Positions 6,709 to 13,292 of a stretch of 16,265 nt of DNA are shown here, piece by piece. The stretch is from JBAZCI01 sp041671025 (GTDB taxonomy: Bacteria; Patescibacteriota; Patescibacteriia; UBA10025): assembly GCA_041671025.1 (NCBI GenBank), contig JBAZCI010000031.1, positions 1 through 16,265 on the forward strand. Direction: 5' to 3'. Every line of letters begins with the position of its first letter. The first letter of the stretch is position 1. The notes under the pieces were generated by a model that was not told the DNA's origin, searched no databases, and was given only the letters and a program-made list of their open reading frames with translations. A program made the position numbers and the translations under genes.

Positions 6709-8085
6709 ATGACCGACGTGCATCACAAACGGGTGTTAGTCATGGGACTCGGGCTACACGGAGGCGCGGTTGCCGTTGTTCGCTGGCTCGTTGAGCAGGG
6801 GGCCTTGGTGACTGTAACGGATCTCCGGGATCGCAAGACACTTGCGCCGTCAATACGTGAGCTTAAAAAGCTTTCTGTGACATATGTCCTCGGCAAGCAT
6901 CGTAATCAGGACATTGACTCAGCCGAACTTATTGTCAAGAACCCGGCGGTCCCGCCAGAGTCGTCTTATCTACGCCGCGCGCATGCCAAGCGAATTCCGG
7001 TGGTTTCAGATATACAGCTTTTTTTTGAAAGATGCCCCGCGCGCATTATCGGCATTACGGGAACGAAGGGAAAGTCAACAACGTCCGCGTTGGTATATGA
7101 GATGCTCAAAAAACGATGGCCAACGACAGCGCTGGCCGGTAATAGCGTCGGCAGTCCGTTGAGCCTGCTCCGCTCGCTTCATCAGCATGATCGTGTTGTG
7201 CTGGAGCTTTCAAGCTGGCAACTCGAGGATGTAGCGAGGGCAAAAATGAGTCCGCATGTTTCACTGGTAACGAATATTTCGGCCGATCATTTAAACAGGC
7301 ATGGAAGTATGTCTGCGTATGTTCAAGCAAAGAGGAATATACTCAATTTTCAAACCGCATCGGATACCGCTGCGCTTAATTATGACGATGTCCGCGTACG
7401 CGCACTTGCAAAATTTGTTCGCGGGAATATCCTGTGGTTCTCGAGCAATCCGCAAAAAATTTCACCCGTCTATTATCCGTCAGAAGGCTGGGTAATGCGT
7501 CGACGATATGCGTCAGTAGCAAAAACCGCATCCACTACGGATAGGAAAATTGCCGGACGCCATAATCTTGTGAATATTGTAGCGGCAACTGCAATCGCAG
7601 ACTTTGAAGGCGTGCCTCACCGGACAATAACAGCCGTCATCGCGGCATTTAAGGGAATCGCCGGCAGGATGGAGTTGCTTGGTGTAAAAAAAGGAGTTCG
7701 ATATATCAATGACACAACGGCAACTGCACCTGCGGCTGCAATCGCGGCTTTAGAGGCGATTCATGGGCGCATACTTCTCATTGCGGGCGGTTCGGACAAG
7801 AATCTGCCGCTTGAGGGATTGGCGCAGGCAATTGCACGGCGTACCGATGCGGTATTTTTACTGCCCGGAACGGCAACCAAAAAATTGAGCTTGTTATTAT
7901 CACGGCAGGGTGTGCACGCTGAACTGGTCGCGACGATGACATCCGCAGTTCGCCGGGCCGCACGGCATGCAAAGGCCGGTGACACGGTTTTACTCTCCCC
8001 GGGAGTTGCAAGTTTTGGATTATTTTTACACGAATTTGACCGTGGTGATGCGTTTAAAAAGATTTTTCGAACATTACCCGCATGA
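6709..8085 (+). CDS. murD: MurD, UDP-N-acetylmuramoyl-L-alanine--D-glutamate ligase
   Basis: 458 residues, usual length. Known reaction: ATP-dependent addition of D-Glu to UDP-MurNAc-L-Ala in the cytoplasm. Seen: an N-terminal Rossmann-like domain (VLVMGLGLHGG, 9-19), central ATPase domain with GITGTKGKSTTSALVY (115-130), the MurD hallmark ELSSWQLED (166-174), DHLNRHGSMSAYVQAK (193-208, including the lysine usually carbamylated), and a C-terminal domain with YINDTTATAPAAA, IAGGSDKNLPLEGL and LLSPGVASFGLFLHEFDRGD. The SSWQLE pattern separates MurD from MurC, MurE and MurF. It lies 37 bases after mraY behind a hairpin. It has no Shine-Dalgarno sequence, and its stop overlaps the ftsW start by 4 bases. 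Neither murE nor murF is in the window. Confidence 0.97.
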   Translation: MTDVHHKRVLVMGLGLHGGAVAVVRWLVEQGALVTVTDLRDRKTLAPSIRELKKLSVTYVLGKHRNQDIDSAELIVKNPAVPPESSYLRRAHAKRIPVVSDIQLFFERCPARIIGITGTKGKSTTSALVYEMLKKRWPTTALAGNSVGSPLSLLRSLHQHDRVVLELSSWQLEDVARAKMSPHVSLVTNISADHLNRHGSMSAYVQAKRNILNFQTASDTAALNYDDVRVRALAKFVRGNILWFSSNPQKISPVYYPSEGWVMRRRYASVAKTASTTDRKIAGRHNLVNIVAATAIADFEGVPHRTITAVIAAFKGIAGRMELLGVKKGVRYINDTTATAPAAAIAALEAIHGRILLIAGGSDKNLPLEGLAQAIARRTDAVFLLPGTATKKLSLLLSRQGVHAELVATMTSAVRRAARHAKAGDTVLLSPGVASFGLFLHEFDRGDAFKKIFRTLPA

Positions 8086-9188
8086 GCATCAAACATCACG
8101 CACCCGATTACACTCTTCTCGCGACAATACTGATACTTGTTGCTGTGGGTATCGTCATGCTGACGTCCGCATCAAGCGTTGTGAGCTATGAGCAGTTTGG
8201 GTCGAGTAACTATCTCGTCAATCGACAGCTACTCTACGGTTTGCTGGTCGGCCTTGTCGGACTTATCGTTGCATCACGCATCGATTACCATCGATGGAAA
8301 AAATTTGCCCTGCCGCTTTTGATTTTTACACTCGTACTCCTGGTGCTCGTATTCATGCCCGGCATCGGATACAGCTTTGGAGGTGCGCGCAGGTGGATAC
8401 TGCTCGGTCCGACGACGTTTCAGCCATCTGAACTGCTGAAACTTACCTTTATTATTTATCTTGCGACGTGGCTTGAAAAACGGGGAGCTTCTATCAAAGA
8501 CCCCTCCTACGGACTTGTACCGTTTTGCGTTTTACTTGGATCCGTCGCACTCATGATCATTCTCCAACCAGATTTTGGTACGATGATGGTTGTCATTTCA
8601 ATAGCGGTAGTCATGTATTTTGTCGCAGGCGCTCCGTTGAAGCATATGGCATGGTTGCTGGGCGGGGGGTTTGCCGCGCTCTTGTTGCTAATCAAGGTCG
8701 CCGGATATCGTGCCGCACGACTCACCGTTTTCCTTAATCCGGAGCTTGATCCTCAGGGGATCGGGTATCATATTAATCAGGCATTCCTTGCGATTGGGTC
8801 CGGCGGGTTTTGGGGACTCGGGCTCGGCCATTCTCGTCAGAAATATAATTACTTGCCGGAGGCGACGGGAGACTCAATTTTTGCGATTATCGGAGAAGAG
8901 CTTGGTTTCTTTTTGTCGGTATTAATCATCGGATTATTCGTTATGGTGATGTACCGCGGCCTGCTTACCGCCCGGCGGGCTCCTGATACATACGGTAAAT
9001 TACTCGCGGCGGGGATCACTGCATGGTTTGTGGTTCAGGCATTTATTAATATTGGCGCAATGGTTGGTCTGTTGCCGTTAACCGGTATTCCGTTGCCGTT
9101 TATTAGTTATGGAAGTTCGGCACTTGCGCTGTCACTGACAGCAGTGGGGGTGTTAATCAATGTTTCAAAACAGACTTCATCTGTATGA
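8082..9188 (+). CDS. ftsW: FtsW, SEDS-family septal peptidoglycan polymerase
   Basis: 368 residues with about ten membrane helices. Known role: glycosyltransferase that polymerises lipid II at the division site, with its partner class b PBP. Seen: GARRWILLGPTTFQPSELLK (101-120), the periplasmic LPEATGDSIFAIIGEELG (258-275) with the catalytic-type Asp at 264, and the SEDS signature region NIGAMVGLLPLTGIPLPF (323-340) followed by ISYGSSAL (341-348). RodA is the alternative within this family; placement between murD and murG is the classic ftsW position and decides the call. No partner ftsI is seen here. The start overlaps murD and the end overlaps murG, each by an ATGA, so expression is probably translationally coupled. 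Confidence 0.94.
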   Translation: MSIKHHAPDYTLLATILILVAVGIVMLTSASSVVSYEQFGSSNYLVNRQLLYGLLVGLVGLIVASRIDYHRWKKFALPLLIFTLVLLVLVFMPGIGYSFGGARRWILLGPTTFQPSELLKLTFIIYLATWLEKRGASIKDPSYGLVPFCVLLGSVALMIILQPDFGTMMVVISIAVVMYFVAGAPLKHMAWLLGGGFAALLLLIKVAGYRAARLTVFLNPELDPQGIGYHINQAFLAIGSGGFWGLGLGHSRQKYNYLPEATGDSIFAIIGEELGFFLSVLIIGLFVMVMYRGLLTARRAPDTYGKLLAAGITAWFVVQAFINIGAMVGLLPLTGIPLPFISYGSSALALSLTAVGVLINVSKQTSSV

Positions 9189-10246
9189 GAATCATTTTGT
9201 GCGGTGGAGGAACTCTCGGATCCGTTACGCCATTACTGGCGGTATGGGACGTACTTAAACGTCAGGTGCCAGGGGTAGAGGGGATATTTATCGGCACACG
9301 TGGGGGTATTGAGTCTCAGGCGGTTATACCGGCGTCATTGGCGTATCGTCAAATTTTTTCCGGAAAGTGGAGACGATATCTGAGCATAAGAAATATTTTT
9401 GCTCCGTTTGAAGTGATGATCGGTTTTGTTCAGGCGTTCATTTTTTTTCTCTCGTACAGACCTCAGGTCATACTGGCGGCAGGAGGATTCGTCGGCGTGC
9501 CCTGCATATGGGCGGGGTGGCTTATAGGAGCAAAAATTATCATTCATCAGCCCGACTTTCGTCCCGGCCTGTCGCTCGCCTTTACACATGCGTTTGCACA
9601 CAGTGTCACCGTGGGTTTTAAAGAAACAGCAAAGCGGATCCCGAACGGAAAGGCGAAATATGTCGGCAATCCGGTTCGTATTATTTCCCACGCTCCTGCG
9701 GCGAGTCCAGTATCGGTTTTTCCTGATCGACCAGATCGTCCGTATGTTGTGGTCGTCGGCGGTGGCACCGGTTCTGCGTATTTGAATACACTCGTTACCT
9801 CGCCGTCATTCAGTATGCACGATGCCAATGTGGTGCATGTCACCGGCAAAGGTAAAGAGGGTAATCATTCTCCATACCCGGGGTATAAGCAGGTTGCATT
9901 TTTAGAACCGTCGGCGATGCTTTCACTGATCGAGCATGCGGCTGTAGTGATTTCCCGGGCAGGTGCGTCTGCCTTGGCCGAGTACGCGATTTTTGGAAAG
10001 CCGACTGTCTTGATACCACTGCCGGCATCACCGCAAGTTGACAACGCAGAGTTTTTTTCGTCACGCCGCGCTGCGATATGTATTCAACAAGATCACGTGA
10101 CCGCTGAGGGACTTCGGACGCTTATTGAAAATCTTTTGCACAATACACAACAACGGGAGCAACTCTCAGCTAACATCCGTTTACTCGCCGAACCGGAAAG
10201 TGCGCAACGGATTGCTTCGATTGTTATTTCTATCTTACATTCATGA
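9185..10246 (+). CDS. murG: MurG, UDP-GlcNAc:lipid I N-acetylglucosaminyltransferase (divergent)
   Basis: 353 residues, usual GT28 length. Known reaction: adds GlcNAc to lipid I, forming lipid II at the inner leaflet. Seen: an N-terminal glycine loop CGGGTLGSVTP (6-16), ILAAGGFVGVPCIWA (96-110), GNPVR (161-165), second glycine loop VGGGTGS (191-197), and the donor-binding region SRAGASALAEYAIFGKPTVL (257-276) with E266, followed by PQVDNAEFF (283-291). Oddities: the family GGTGGH motif reads GGTLGS here, so the conserved histidine is Ser13. The usual HEQN after the acceptor loop is HQPD (121-124). The gene is in the right operon place, coupled by ATGA overlaps on both sides, so I infer a working but divergent MurG. 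I cannot prove activity from the sequence. Confidence 0.92.
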   Translation: MRIILCGGGTLGSVTPLLAVWDVLKRQVPGVEGIFIGTRGGIESQAVIPASLAYRQIFSGKWRRYLSIRNIFAPFEVMIGFVQAFIFFLSYRPQVILAAGGFVGVPCIWAGWLIGAKIIIHQPDFRPGLSLAFTHAFAHSVTVGFKETAKRIPNGKAKYVGNPVRIISHAPAASPVSVFPDRPDRPYVVVVGGGTGSAYLNTLVTSPSFSMHDANVVHVTGKGKEGNHSPYPGYKQVAFLEPSAMLSLIEHAAVVISRAGASALAEYAIFGKPTVLIPLPASPQVDNAEFFSSRRAAICIQQDHVTAEGLRTLIENLLHNTQQREQLSANIRLLAEPESAQRIASIVISILHS

Positions 10247-11559
10247 GCATTAACAATGTACAACACATCCACTGTATCGGTGTCGGCGGCATAGGCGTAT
10301 CGGCAGTTGCTGCGTTCCTTCCCACACAAGGGAAGAAAGTGACGGGATCGGATCTTTCCCGTTCCCTCGTTTCTGAACGGCTGGAGCAGATGGGTATGTC
10401 AATAACGTACGGCGCGCACACGGTCGCCAATTTTCCCGAACAGACTGAAGCGGTCATTTACAGTCCCGCAATTTCTGAAACCAATCCTGAACGTGTGGCC
10501 GCGCAAACAAAAGGAATAGCACAGTATAGCTATCCCGAAGCGGTGGCGCAAATTACTGTAGGGAAGAAGTTAATTGTCGTTTCCGGAACACACGGAAAAT
10601 CAACGACAACATCAATGATCGCGCATATCCTCATGCATGCGGGGAAAGACCCGCTGGTTATTGTTGGTACTCTGGTGCCCGAATTTGACGGGAATATGCA
10701 TGCCGGGAATGGCGAGTACGCAGTTATTGAAGGGGATGAGTATCGACGTTCATTTTATGCGTATACGCCGTATGTGTTTGTTGTTACTAATATTGAGGCC
10801 GATCATCTCGATTACTATACAGATCTGCGGGATATCCAATCCGCGTTTACCCATGTCGCACAGCAAGTGACCTCGTCGGGCTGTATCATTTCACGGCTGG
10901 AGGACGCTCCGGTACAGCAGTCACTGAAAGAGGGTATTCATGCGCGGCAGGTTGATTACGGCGAATGGGTGAGCAAAGTACGCTCCATGACTCTTATGGT
11001 ACCCGGCGAACATAATCGCTTAAACGCATCAGCTGCATGGGCGACCGCCGCAGTTCTGGGAATTTCCGACGAGACGATCCGTGAAGCGCTTGCGACGTTT
11101 TCGGGCGTGTGGAGGCGTTTCGAAGTAAAGGGAACGTTTAAAGGAGTAACGGTGGTCGATGATTATGCCCACCATCCCTCGGAAATTTCCGCAACTATCT
11201 CTGCGGCAAGAGAACGATTTCCCGGTAAAAACATTTGGTGCATTTTCCAGCCGCACCAGCGAAGTCGGACCAAGAAATTTTTTGCAGATTTTGTACGTGA
11301 ATTGACAAAAGCGGATCACGTCGTGGTGACTCGTATTTATGACGTTGCCGGCAGAGAACATGAGGAGTCAGTATCAGGAAAGGATCTCTACAGTGAAGTG
11401 GAGAAAAAAATTGGGGGACGTTCAGCGTATGTCGATCGTATCGCCGATATTCCCGAATATATCGTACAAAAGGTGCAACAGGGAGATATTGTGATAACAA
11501 TGGGTGCCGGGAGTATTACCACAGTGAACGAAGCTCTTATTCGTGAAATACAAAAATAA
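10243..11559 (+). CDS. murC: MurC, UDP-N-acetylmuramate--L-alanine ligase
   Basis: 438 residues. Known reaction: ATP-dependent addition of L-Ala to UDP-MurNAc, the first peptide step. Seen: an N-terminal IHCIGVGGIGVSAVA (9-23), the ATP loop VVSGTHGKSTTTSMIAH (112-128), VIEGDEYRRSF (161-171), NIEADHLDYY (183-192), and in the C-terminal part VVDDYAHHPSEISATISA with the HHP-E-I pattern of MurC, then the terminal GAGSITTVNEALI. The GTHGKSTT pattern and HHPSEI fit MurC; Mpl (a tripeptide ligase) shares parts, but the operon position and length favour MurC. It is the last gene of the coupled run: its ATG overlaps the murG stop by 4 bases. It converges on the minus-strand gene at 11568 with only 8 bases between stops. 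Confidence 0.95.
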   Translation: MSINNVQHIHCIGVGGIGVSAVAAFLPTQGKKVTGSDLSRSLVSERLEQMGMSITYGAHTVANFPEQTEAVIYSPAISETNPERVAAQTKGIAQYSYPEAVAQITVGKKLIVVSGTHGKSTTTSMIAHILMHAGKDPLVIVGTLVPEFDGNMHAGNGEYAVIEGDEYRRSFYAYTPYVFVVTNIEADHLDYYTDLRDIQSAFTHVAQQVTSSGCIISRLEDAPVQQSLKEGIHARQVDYGEWVSKVRSMTLMVPGEHNRLNASAAWATAAVLGISDETIREALATFSGVWRRFEVKGTFKGVTVVDDYAHHPSEISATISAARERFPGKNIWCIFQPHQRSRTKKFFADFVRELTKADHVVVTRIYDVAGREHEESVSGKDLYSEVEKKIGGRSAYVDRIADIPEYIVQKVQQGDIVITMGAGSITTVNEALIREIQK

Positions 11560-11585
11560 AAACATCGTCATAACTTTGACGATGT
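11552..11585 (-). terminator. Intrinsic terminator of the minus-strand gene at 11568-11918
   Basis: ACATCGTCA (11562-11570) and TGACGATGT (11577-11585) form a perfect 9-bp stem with a 6-base loop. Read on the minus strand the stem is followed by TTTTATTTTTG (11561-11551), a good intrinsic terminator. The stop codon TGA of the minus gene (11570-11568) lies in the second arm. On the plus strand the stem starts 2 bases after the murC stop but is followed by GGGCTT, so it is a poor terminator for murC. Confidence 0.85.
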
Positions 11586-11918
11586 GGGCTTAACTCTGAT
11601 AAAGGGCGAATTGAATTTTACGCTATCTCCATCTTTCAAGGCTGGGTTCCCAACGATATATCCTTCCATTGGACAACGAATGGGGATCTCTTCCCCGTGT
11701 GCTTGGACGTATCCGAGGATTTCATTTTTCCCAACATAGGCACCGTCAGAGAGCGGGTCTGTACGTTTGGTGTTTTTTAGAAAAATTCCTGTCAGGTCGG
11801 TAATATGAATATGTACGGTACATCCGAAGTTTTGTTTCCCGTTTCGATCGATAATACGATCGATCCAGATCACCAGATGCCAAAATTGTATGCGTACATT
11901 TGTGAATAGCCAAAACAA
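11568..11918 (-). CDS. Small protein with a biotinyl/lipoyl-like domain lacking the modifiable lysine
   Basis: 116 residues from a TTG at 11918. Seen: the C-terminal half (about 45-113) follows the strand pattern of biotinyl/lipoyl carrier domains. DGAYVGKNEILGYVQA matches the region normally reading VGDxVxxGDTLxxVEA; CPMEGYIVGN matches the region after the modified residue; LKDGDSVKFNSPFIRVKP matches the final VxxGxPVxxxxPLxxIxP. Where AccB has EAMKM, this protein has QAHGE, so no lysine is available for biotin or lipoate. The N-terminal part begins with an aromatic-rich segment (FWLFTNVRIQFWHLVIW) that might be amphipathic or membrane-associated. Start choice: GGAGG lies 6 bases before the TTG and a strong promoter starts the message near 11975, so longer reading to 12137 is excluded. 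Reality is supported by promoter, ribosome site and terminator. Fold assignment is from eye alignment; function unknown. Confidence 0.72.
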   Translation of the reverse strand: MFWLFTNVRIQFWHLVIWIDRIIDRNGKQNFGCTVHIHITDLTGIFLKNTKRTDPLSDGAYVGKNEILGYVQAHGEEIPIRCPMEGYIVGNPALKDGDSVKFNSPFIRVKPTSSKL

Positions 11919-11924
11919 AATATG

Positions 11925-11929
11925 CCTCC
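11925..11929 (-). promoter_or_regulatory. Shine-Dalgarno site GGAGG before a TTG start
   Basis: On the minus strand GGAGG (11929-11925) is followed by six bases and then TTG (11918-11916). This is a near-ideal spacing and the only strong Shine-Dalgarno sequence I see before any gene here. A CCTC at 11939-11936 could pair with GAGG (11928-11925) across a 7-base loop and partly hide the site, though four base pairs is weak. Confidence 0.65.
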
Positions 11930-11976
11930 AACTTTGAGGTACTAATGAAGTGTGCTGTTTTATTGCTGAATAGCCG

Positions 11977-12005
11977 ATGAAAGAATAGGAAAAATATGGT
12001 ACACT
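11977..12005 (+). promoter_or_regulatory. Rightward extended -10 promoter of murB, implying a leaderless mRNA
   Basis: ATGAAA (11977-11982, four of six), a 17-base spacer and TACACT (12000-12005), preceded by TGG (11997-11999) as an extended -10. The expected start is 12012-12013, that is, at the A of the murB ATG. Each hexamer overlaps a hexamer of the opposite promoter by one base, so the two cannot be occupied at the same time. Confidence 0.6.
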
Positions 12006-12010
12006 GTCAA
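11982..12010 (-). promoter_or_regulatory. Leftward promoter of the biotinyl-like gene
   Basis: On the minus strand TTGACA (12010-12005, perfect consensus), a 17-base spacer and TATTCT (11987-11982) form a good housekeeping promoter. The message should start near 11975, leaving a leader of about 57 bases before the TTG at 11918. It occupies the same DNA as the rightward murB promoter. Confidence 0.72.
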
Positions 12011-12012
12011 GC

Positions 12013-12897
12013 ATGACAGAGACACACAAGCTTACGTTCAAGGGTCTCGAGCGCGATGTATCACTAGCGCCGTTTACCACATTTAAGGTCGGCGGACCGG
12101 CGAAATATTTTTTTGCCGCAAAAACACGTGATGACATTGTTCATGCGGTCAGCGAAGCGACAAAGGCTGGAGTTCCTTTTTTTATCCTCGGCGGCGGCAG
12201 CAATGTCCTGGTATCTGACAAGGGTTTTGATGGTCTGGTGATCAGGCTGCAAAATACTGCGGTTGAAATTGAGGGTACGCATGTCACTGCGGATGCCGGC
12301 GGCTCTCTCCAGCTCTGCATTCAAAAAACGATCAAGGCGGGTCTGATGGGTCTTGAGTATCTCACCGGCATTCCGGGGTCGGTTGGCGGCGCTGTCGCGG
12401 GAAACGCCGGAACATCACAGAGATGGATTGCAGAACGCATCACCCAGGTGCATATCGTGAATGGCGCAGGAGTGGTTACGGTCGTACCTAAAAACCAATG
12501 CGATTTTTCATACCGCTACAGCAGGTTCAAATATTCGACAACTGAAATTGTTCTTGCGGCGGAATTTGAGCTTGAAAAAGGTGACCGCAAAACAAGCGCC
12601 GCTGAAGCTAAAAAAATCATTGATCGACGCGCACACCAGCCGGCCGGGAAAGCGTGCGCAGGTTGCGCGTTCAAAAATCCTCCCGAAGGATCGGCAGGGA
12701 AAATTATTGACGAAGCGGGGCTGAAGGGCAAACGAATCGGCGGTGCGTTTATTTCACAGGAGCACGGCAACTTCATTGTAAACGACGGAACGGCAACATC
12801 GGAGGACATTGTGATTTTGATCAGCTACGTCAAGCAACAGATCCGTGACAAGTATGGAATCCAATTACACGAAGAAATTAAATACGTAGGTTTCTAA
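12013..12897 (+). CDS. murB: MurB, UDP-N-acetylenolpyruvoylglucosamine reductase
   Basis: 294 residues, the short form of the family. Known reaction: FAD- and NADPH-dependent reduction of UDP-GlcNAc-enolpyruvate to UDP-MurNAc. Seen: FTTFKVGGPAKYFF (21-34), the FAD-binding LGGGSNVLVSDKGFDGLVI (59-77), GLEYLTGIPGSVGGAVAGNA (113-132), YRYSRFK (167-173) with the substrate-binding Arg, GCAFKNP (217-223), AGKIIDEAGLKGKRIGGA (228-245) and the C-terminal LHEEIKYVG with the terminal Glu. The proton donor position, Ser229 in E. coli MurB, is Cys218 here. It has its own promoter at the ATG and no leader, and ends in tandem TAA stops, 8 bases before hpf. It is separated from the main mur block by the minus-strand gene. 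Confidence 0.96.
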   Translation: MTETHKLTFKGLERDVSLAPFTTFKVGGPAKYFFAAKTRDDIVHAVSEATKAGVPFFILGGGSNVLVSDKGFDGLVIRLQNTAVEIEGTHVTADAGGSLQLCIQKTIKAGLMGLEYLTGIPGSVGGAVAGNAGTSQRWIAERITQVHIVNGAGVVTVVPKNQCDFSYRYSRFKYSTTEIVLAAEFELEKGDRKTSAAEAKKIIDRRAHQPAGKACAGCAFKNPPEGSAGKIIDEAGLKGKRIGGAFISQEHGNFIVNDGTATSEDIVILISYVKQQIRDKYGIQLHEEIKYVGF

Positions 12898-12905
12898 TAA
12901 AACAT

Positions 12906-13217
12906 ATGAACGTAATCATTTCAGGAAAAGATTTTTCCCTTACGCCTTCGCTCAAGGCGTACGCGTTGGCTCATACCAAGAAACTTGGCAGAATCATGCC
13001 GGCGATCCAGGAAATAAAAATTGAACTTGATGTCGACAAGAATCAACACTCCGGAGCGATATACCGCGCCGAAATTTCCGTAAAACTCCCGGGGTCATTT
13101 CTCAAAGCGGGGGAGAAGGCTGAACATATGCAACAGGCACTCGATCTTTGTGTGCCCAAGCTTGCGAAACAGCTCGAACGGGTCAAGGCCAAGAAATCCC
13201 GGAAACAACGGAGCTAG
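12906..13217 (+). CDS. hpf: Short ribosome hibernation-promoting factor (HPF/RaiA family)
   Basis: 103 residues. Known role: binds the 30S decoding region in slow growth or starvation and keeps ribosomes inactive and protected. Seen: the S30AE fold order beta-alpha-beta-beta-beta-alpha, with MNVIISGKDFSLTPSLKAYA at the start, an amphipathic helix (about 14-30), strands IKIELDV and YRAEISVKLPG, a central KAGEKAEHMQQALD helix region, and a strongly basic C-terminal tail (KAKKSRKQRS) suited to rRNA. It lacks the dimerising C-terminal domain of long HPF, so it is a short form (HPF or YfiA type; these cannot be told apart here). It follows murB by 8 bases and probably shares its transcript. No Shine-Dalgarno sequence. 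Confidence 0.9.
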   Translation: MNVIISGKDFSLTPSLKAYALAHTKKLGRIMPAIQEIKIELDVDKNQHSGAIYRAEISVKLPGSFLKAGEKAEHMQQALDLCVPKLAKQLERVKAKKSRKQRS

Positions 13218-13219
13218 AG

Positions 13220-13228
13220 TTATCCACA
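13220..13228 (+). other. Perfect DnaA-box 9-mer
   Basis: TTATCCACA matches the consensus high-affinity DnaA site exactly, 2 bases after the hpf stop and just upstream of the possible speA promoter. It is single; no cluster or AT-rich unwinding region is nearby, so it is not an origin by itself. It may be a DnaA regulatory site or chance. Confidence 0.45.
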
Positions 13229-13244
13229 GTTTTTCATTGTGCAG

Positions 13245-13274
13245 TTCACCAAACCTCTATAAAATTTGTATACA
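13245..13274 (+). promoter_or_regulatory. Possible promoter of speA-speB
   Basis: TTCACC (13245-13250), an 18-base spacer and TATACA (13269-13274) point rightward, with expected start near 13281, about 12 bases before the speA ATG at 13293. An overlapping TATAAA (13258-13263) is an alternative -10. Both are only moderate matches. If the first is right, the TTG at 13266 cannot be the speA start. Confidence 0.4.
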
Positions 13275-13292
13275 CCACACGAACGATATTCC

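Noticed and set aside
11562..11585. Hairpin after murC as a murC terminator
   Set aside because: On the plus strand it is followed by GGGCTT rather than a T-run. It fits the minus-strand gene.
11844..11863. Inverted and direct repeat of CGATCGAT
   Set aside because: It lies inside the biotinyl-like gene and is explained by the codons for the repeated Ile-Asp-Arg. There is no operator context.
11903..11975. Two copies of TGAATAGCC 64 bases apart
   Set aside because: Nine bases, two copies only, one in coding sequence and one at the expected transcript start. Too little to call an operator.
11919..12137. N-terminal extension of the minus-strand gene back to 12137
   Set aside because: It would run antisense through the murB start and upstream of the expected transcript start at 11975. 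GGAGG at the right distance points to the TTG at 11918.
13266..13292. TTG start for speA at 13266
   Set aside because: It overlaps a likely -10 element and has no ribosome site; the ATG at 13293 is simpler. Not fully excluded.
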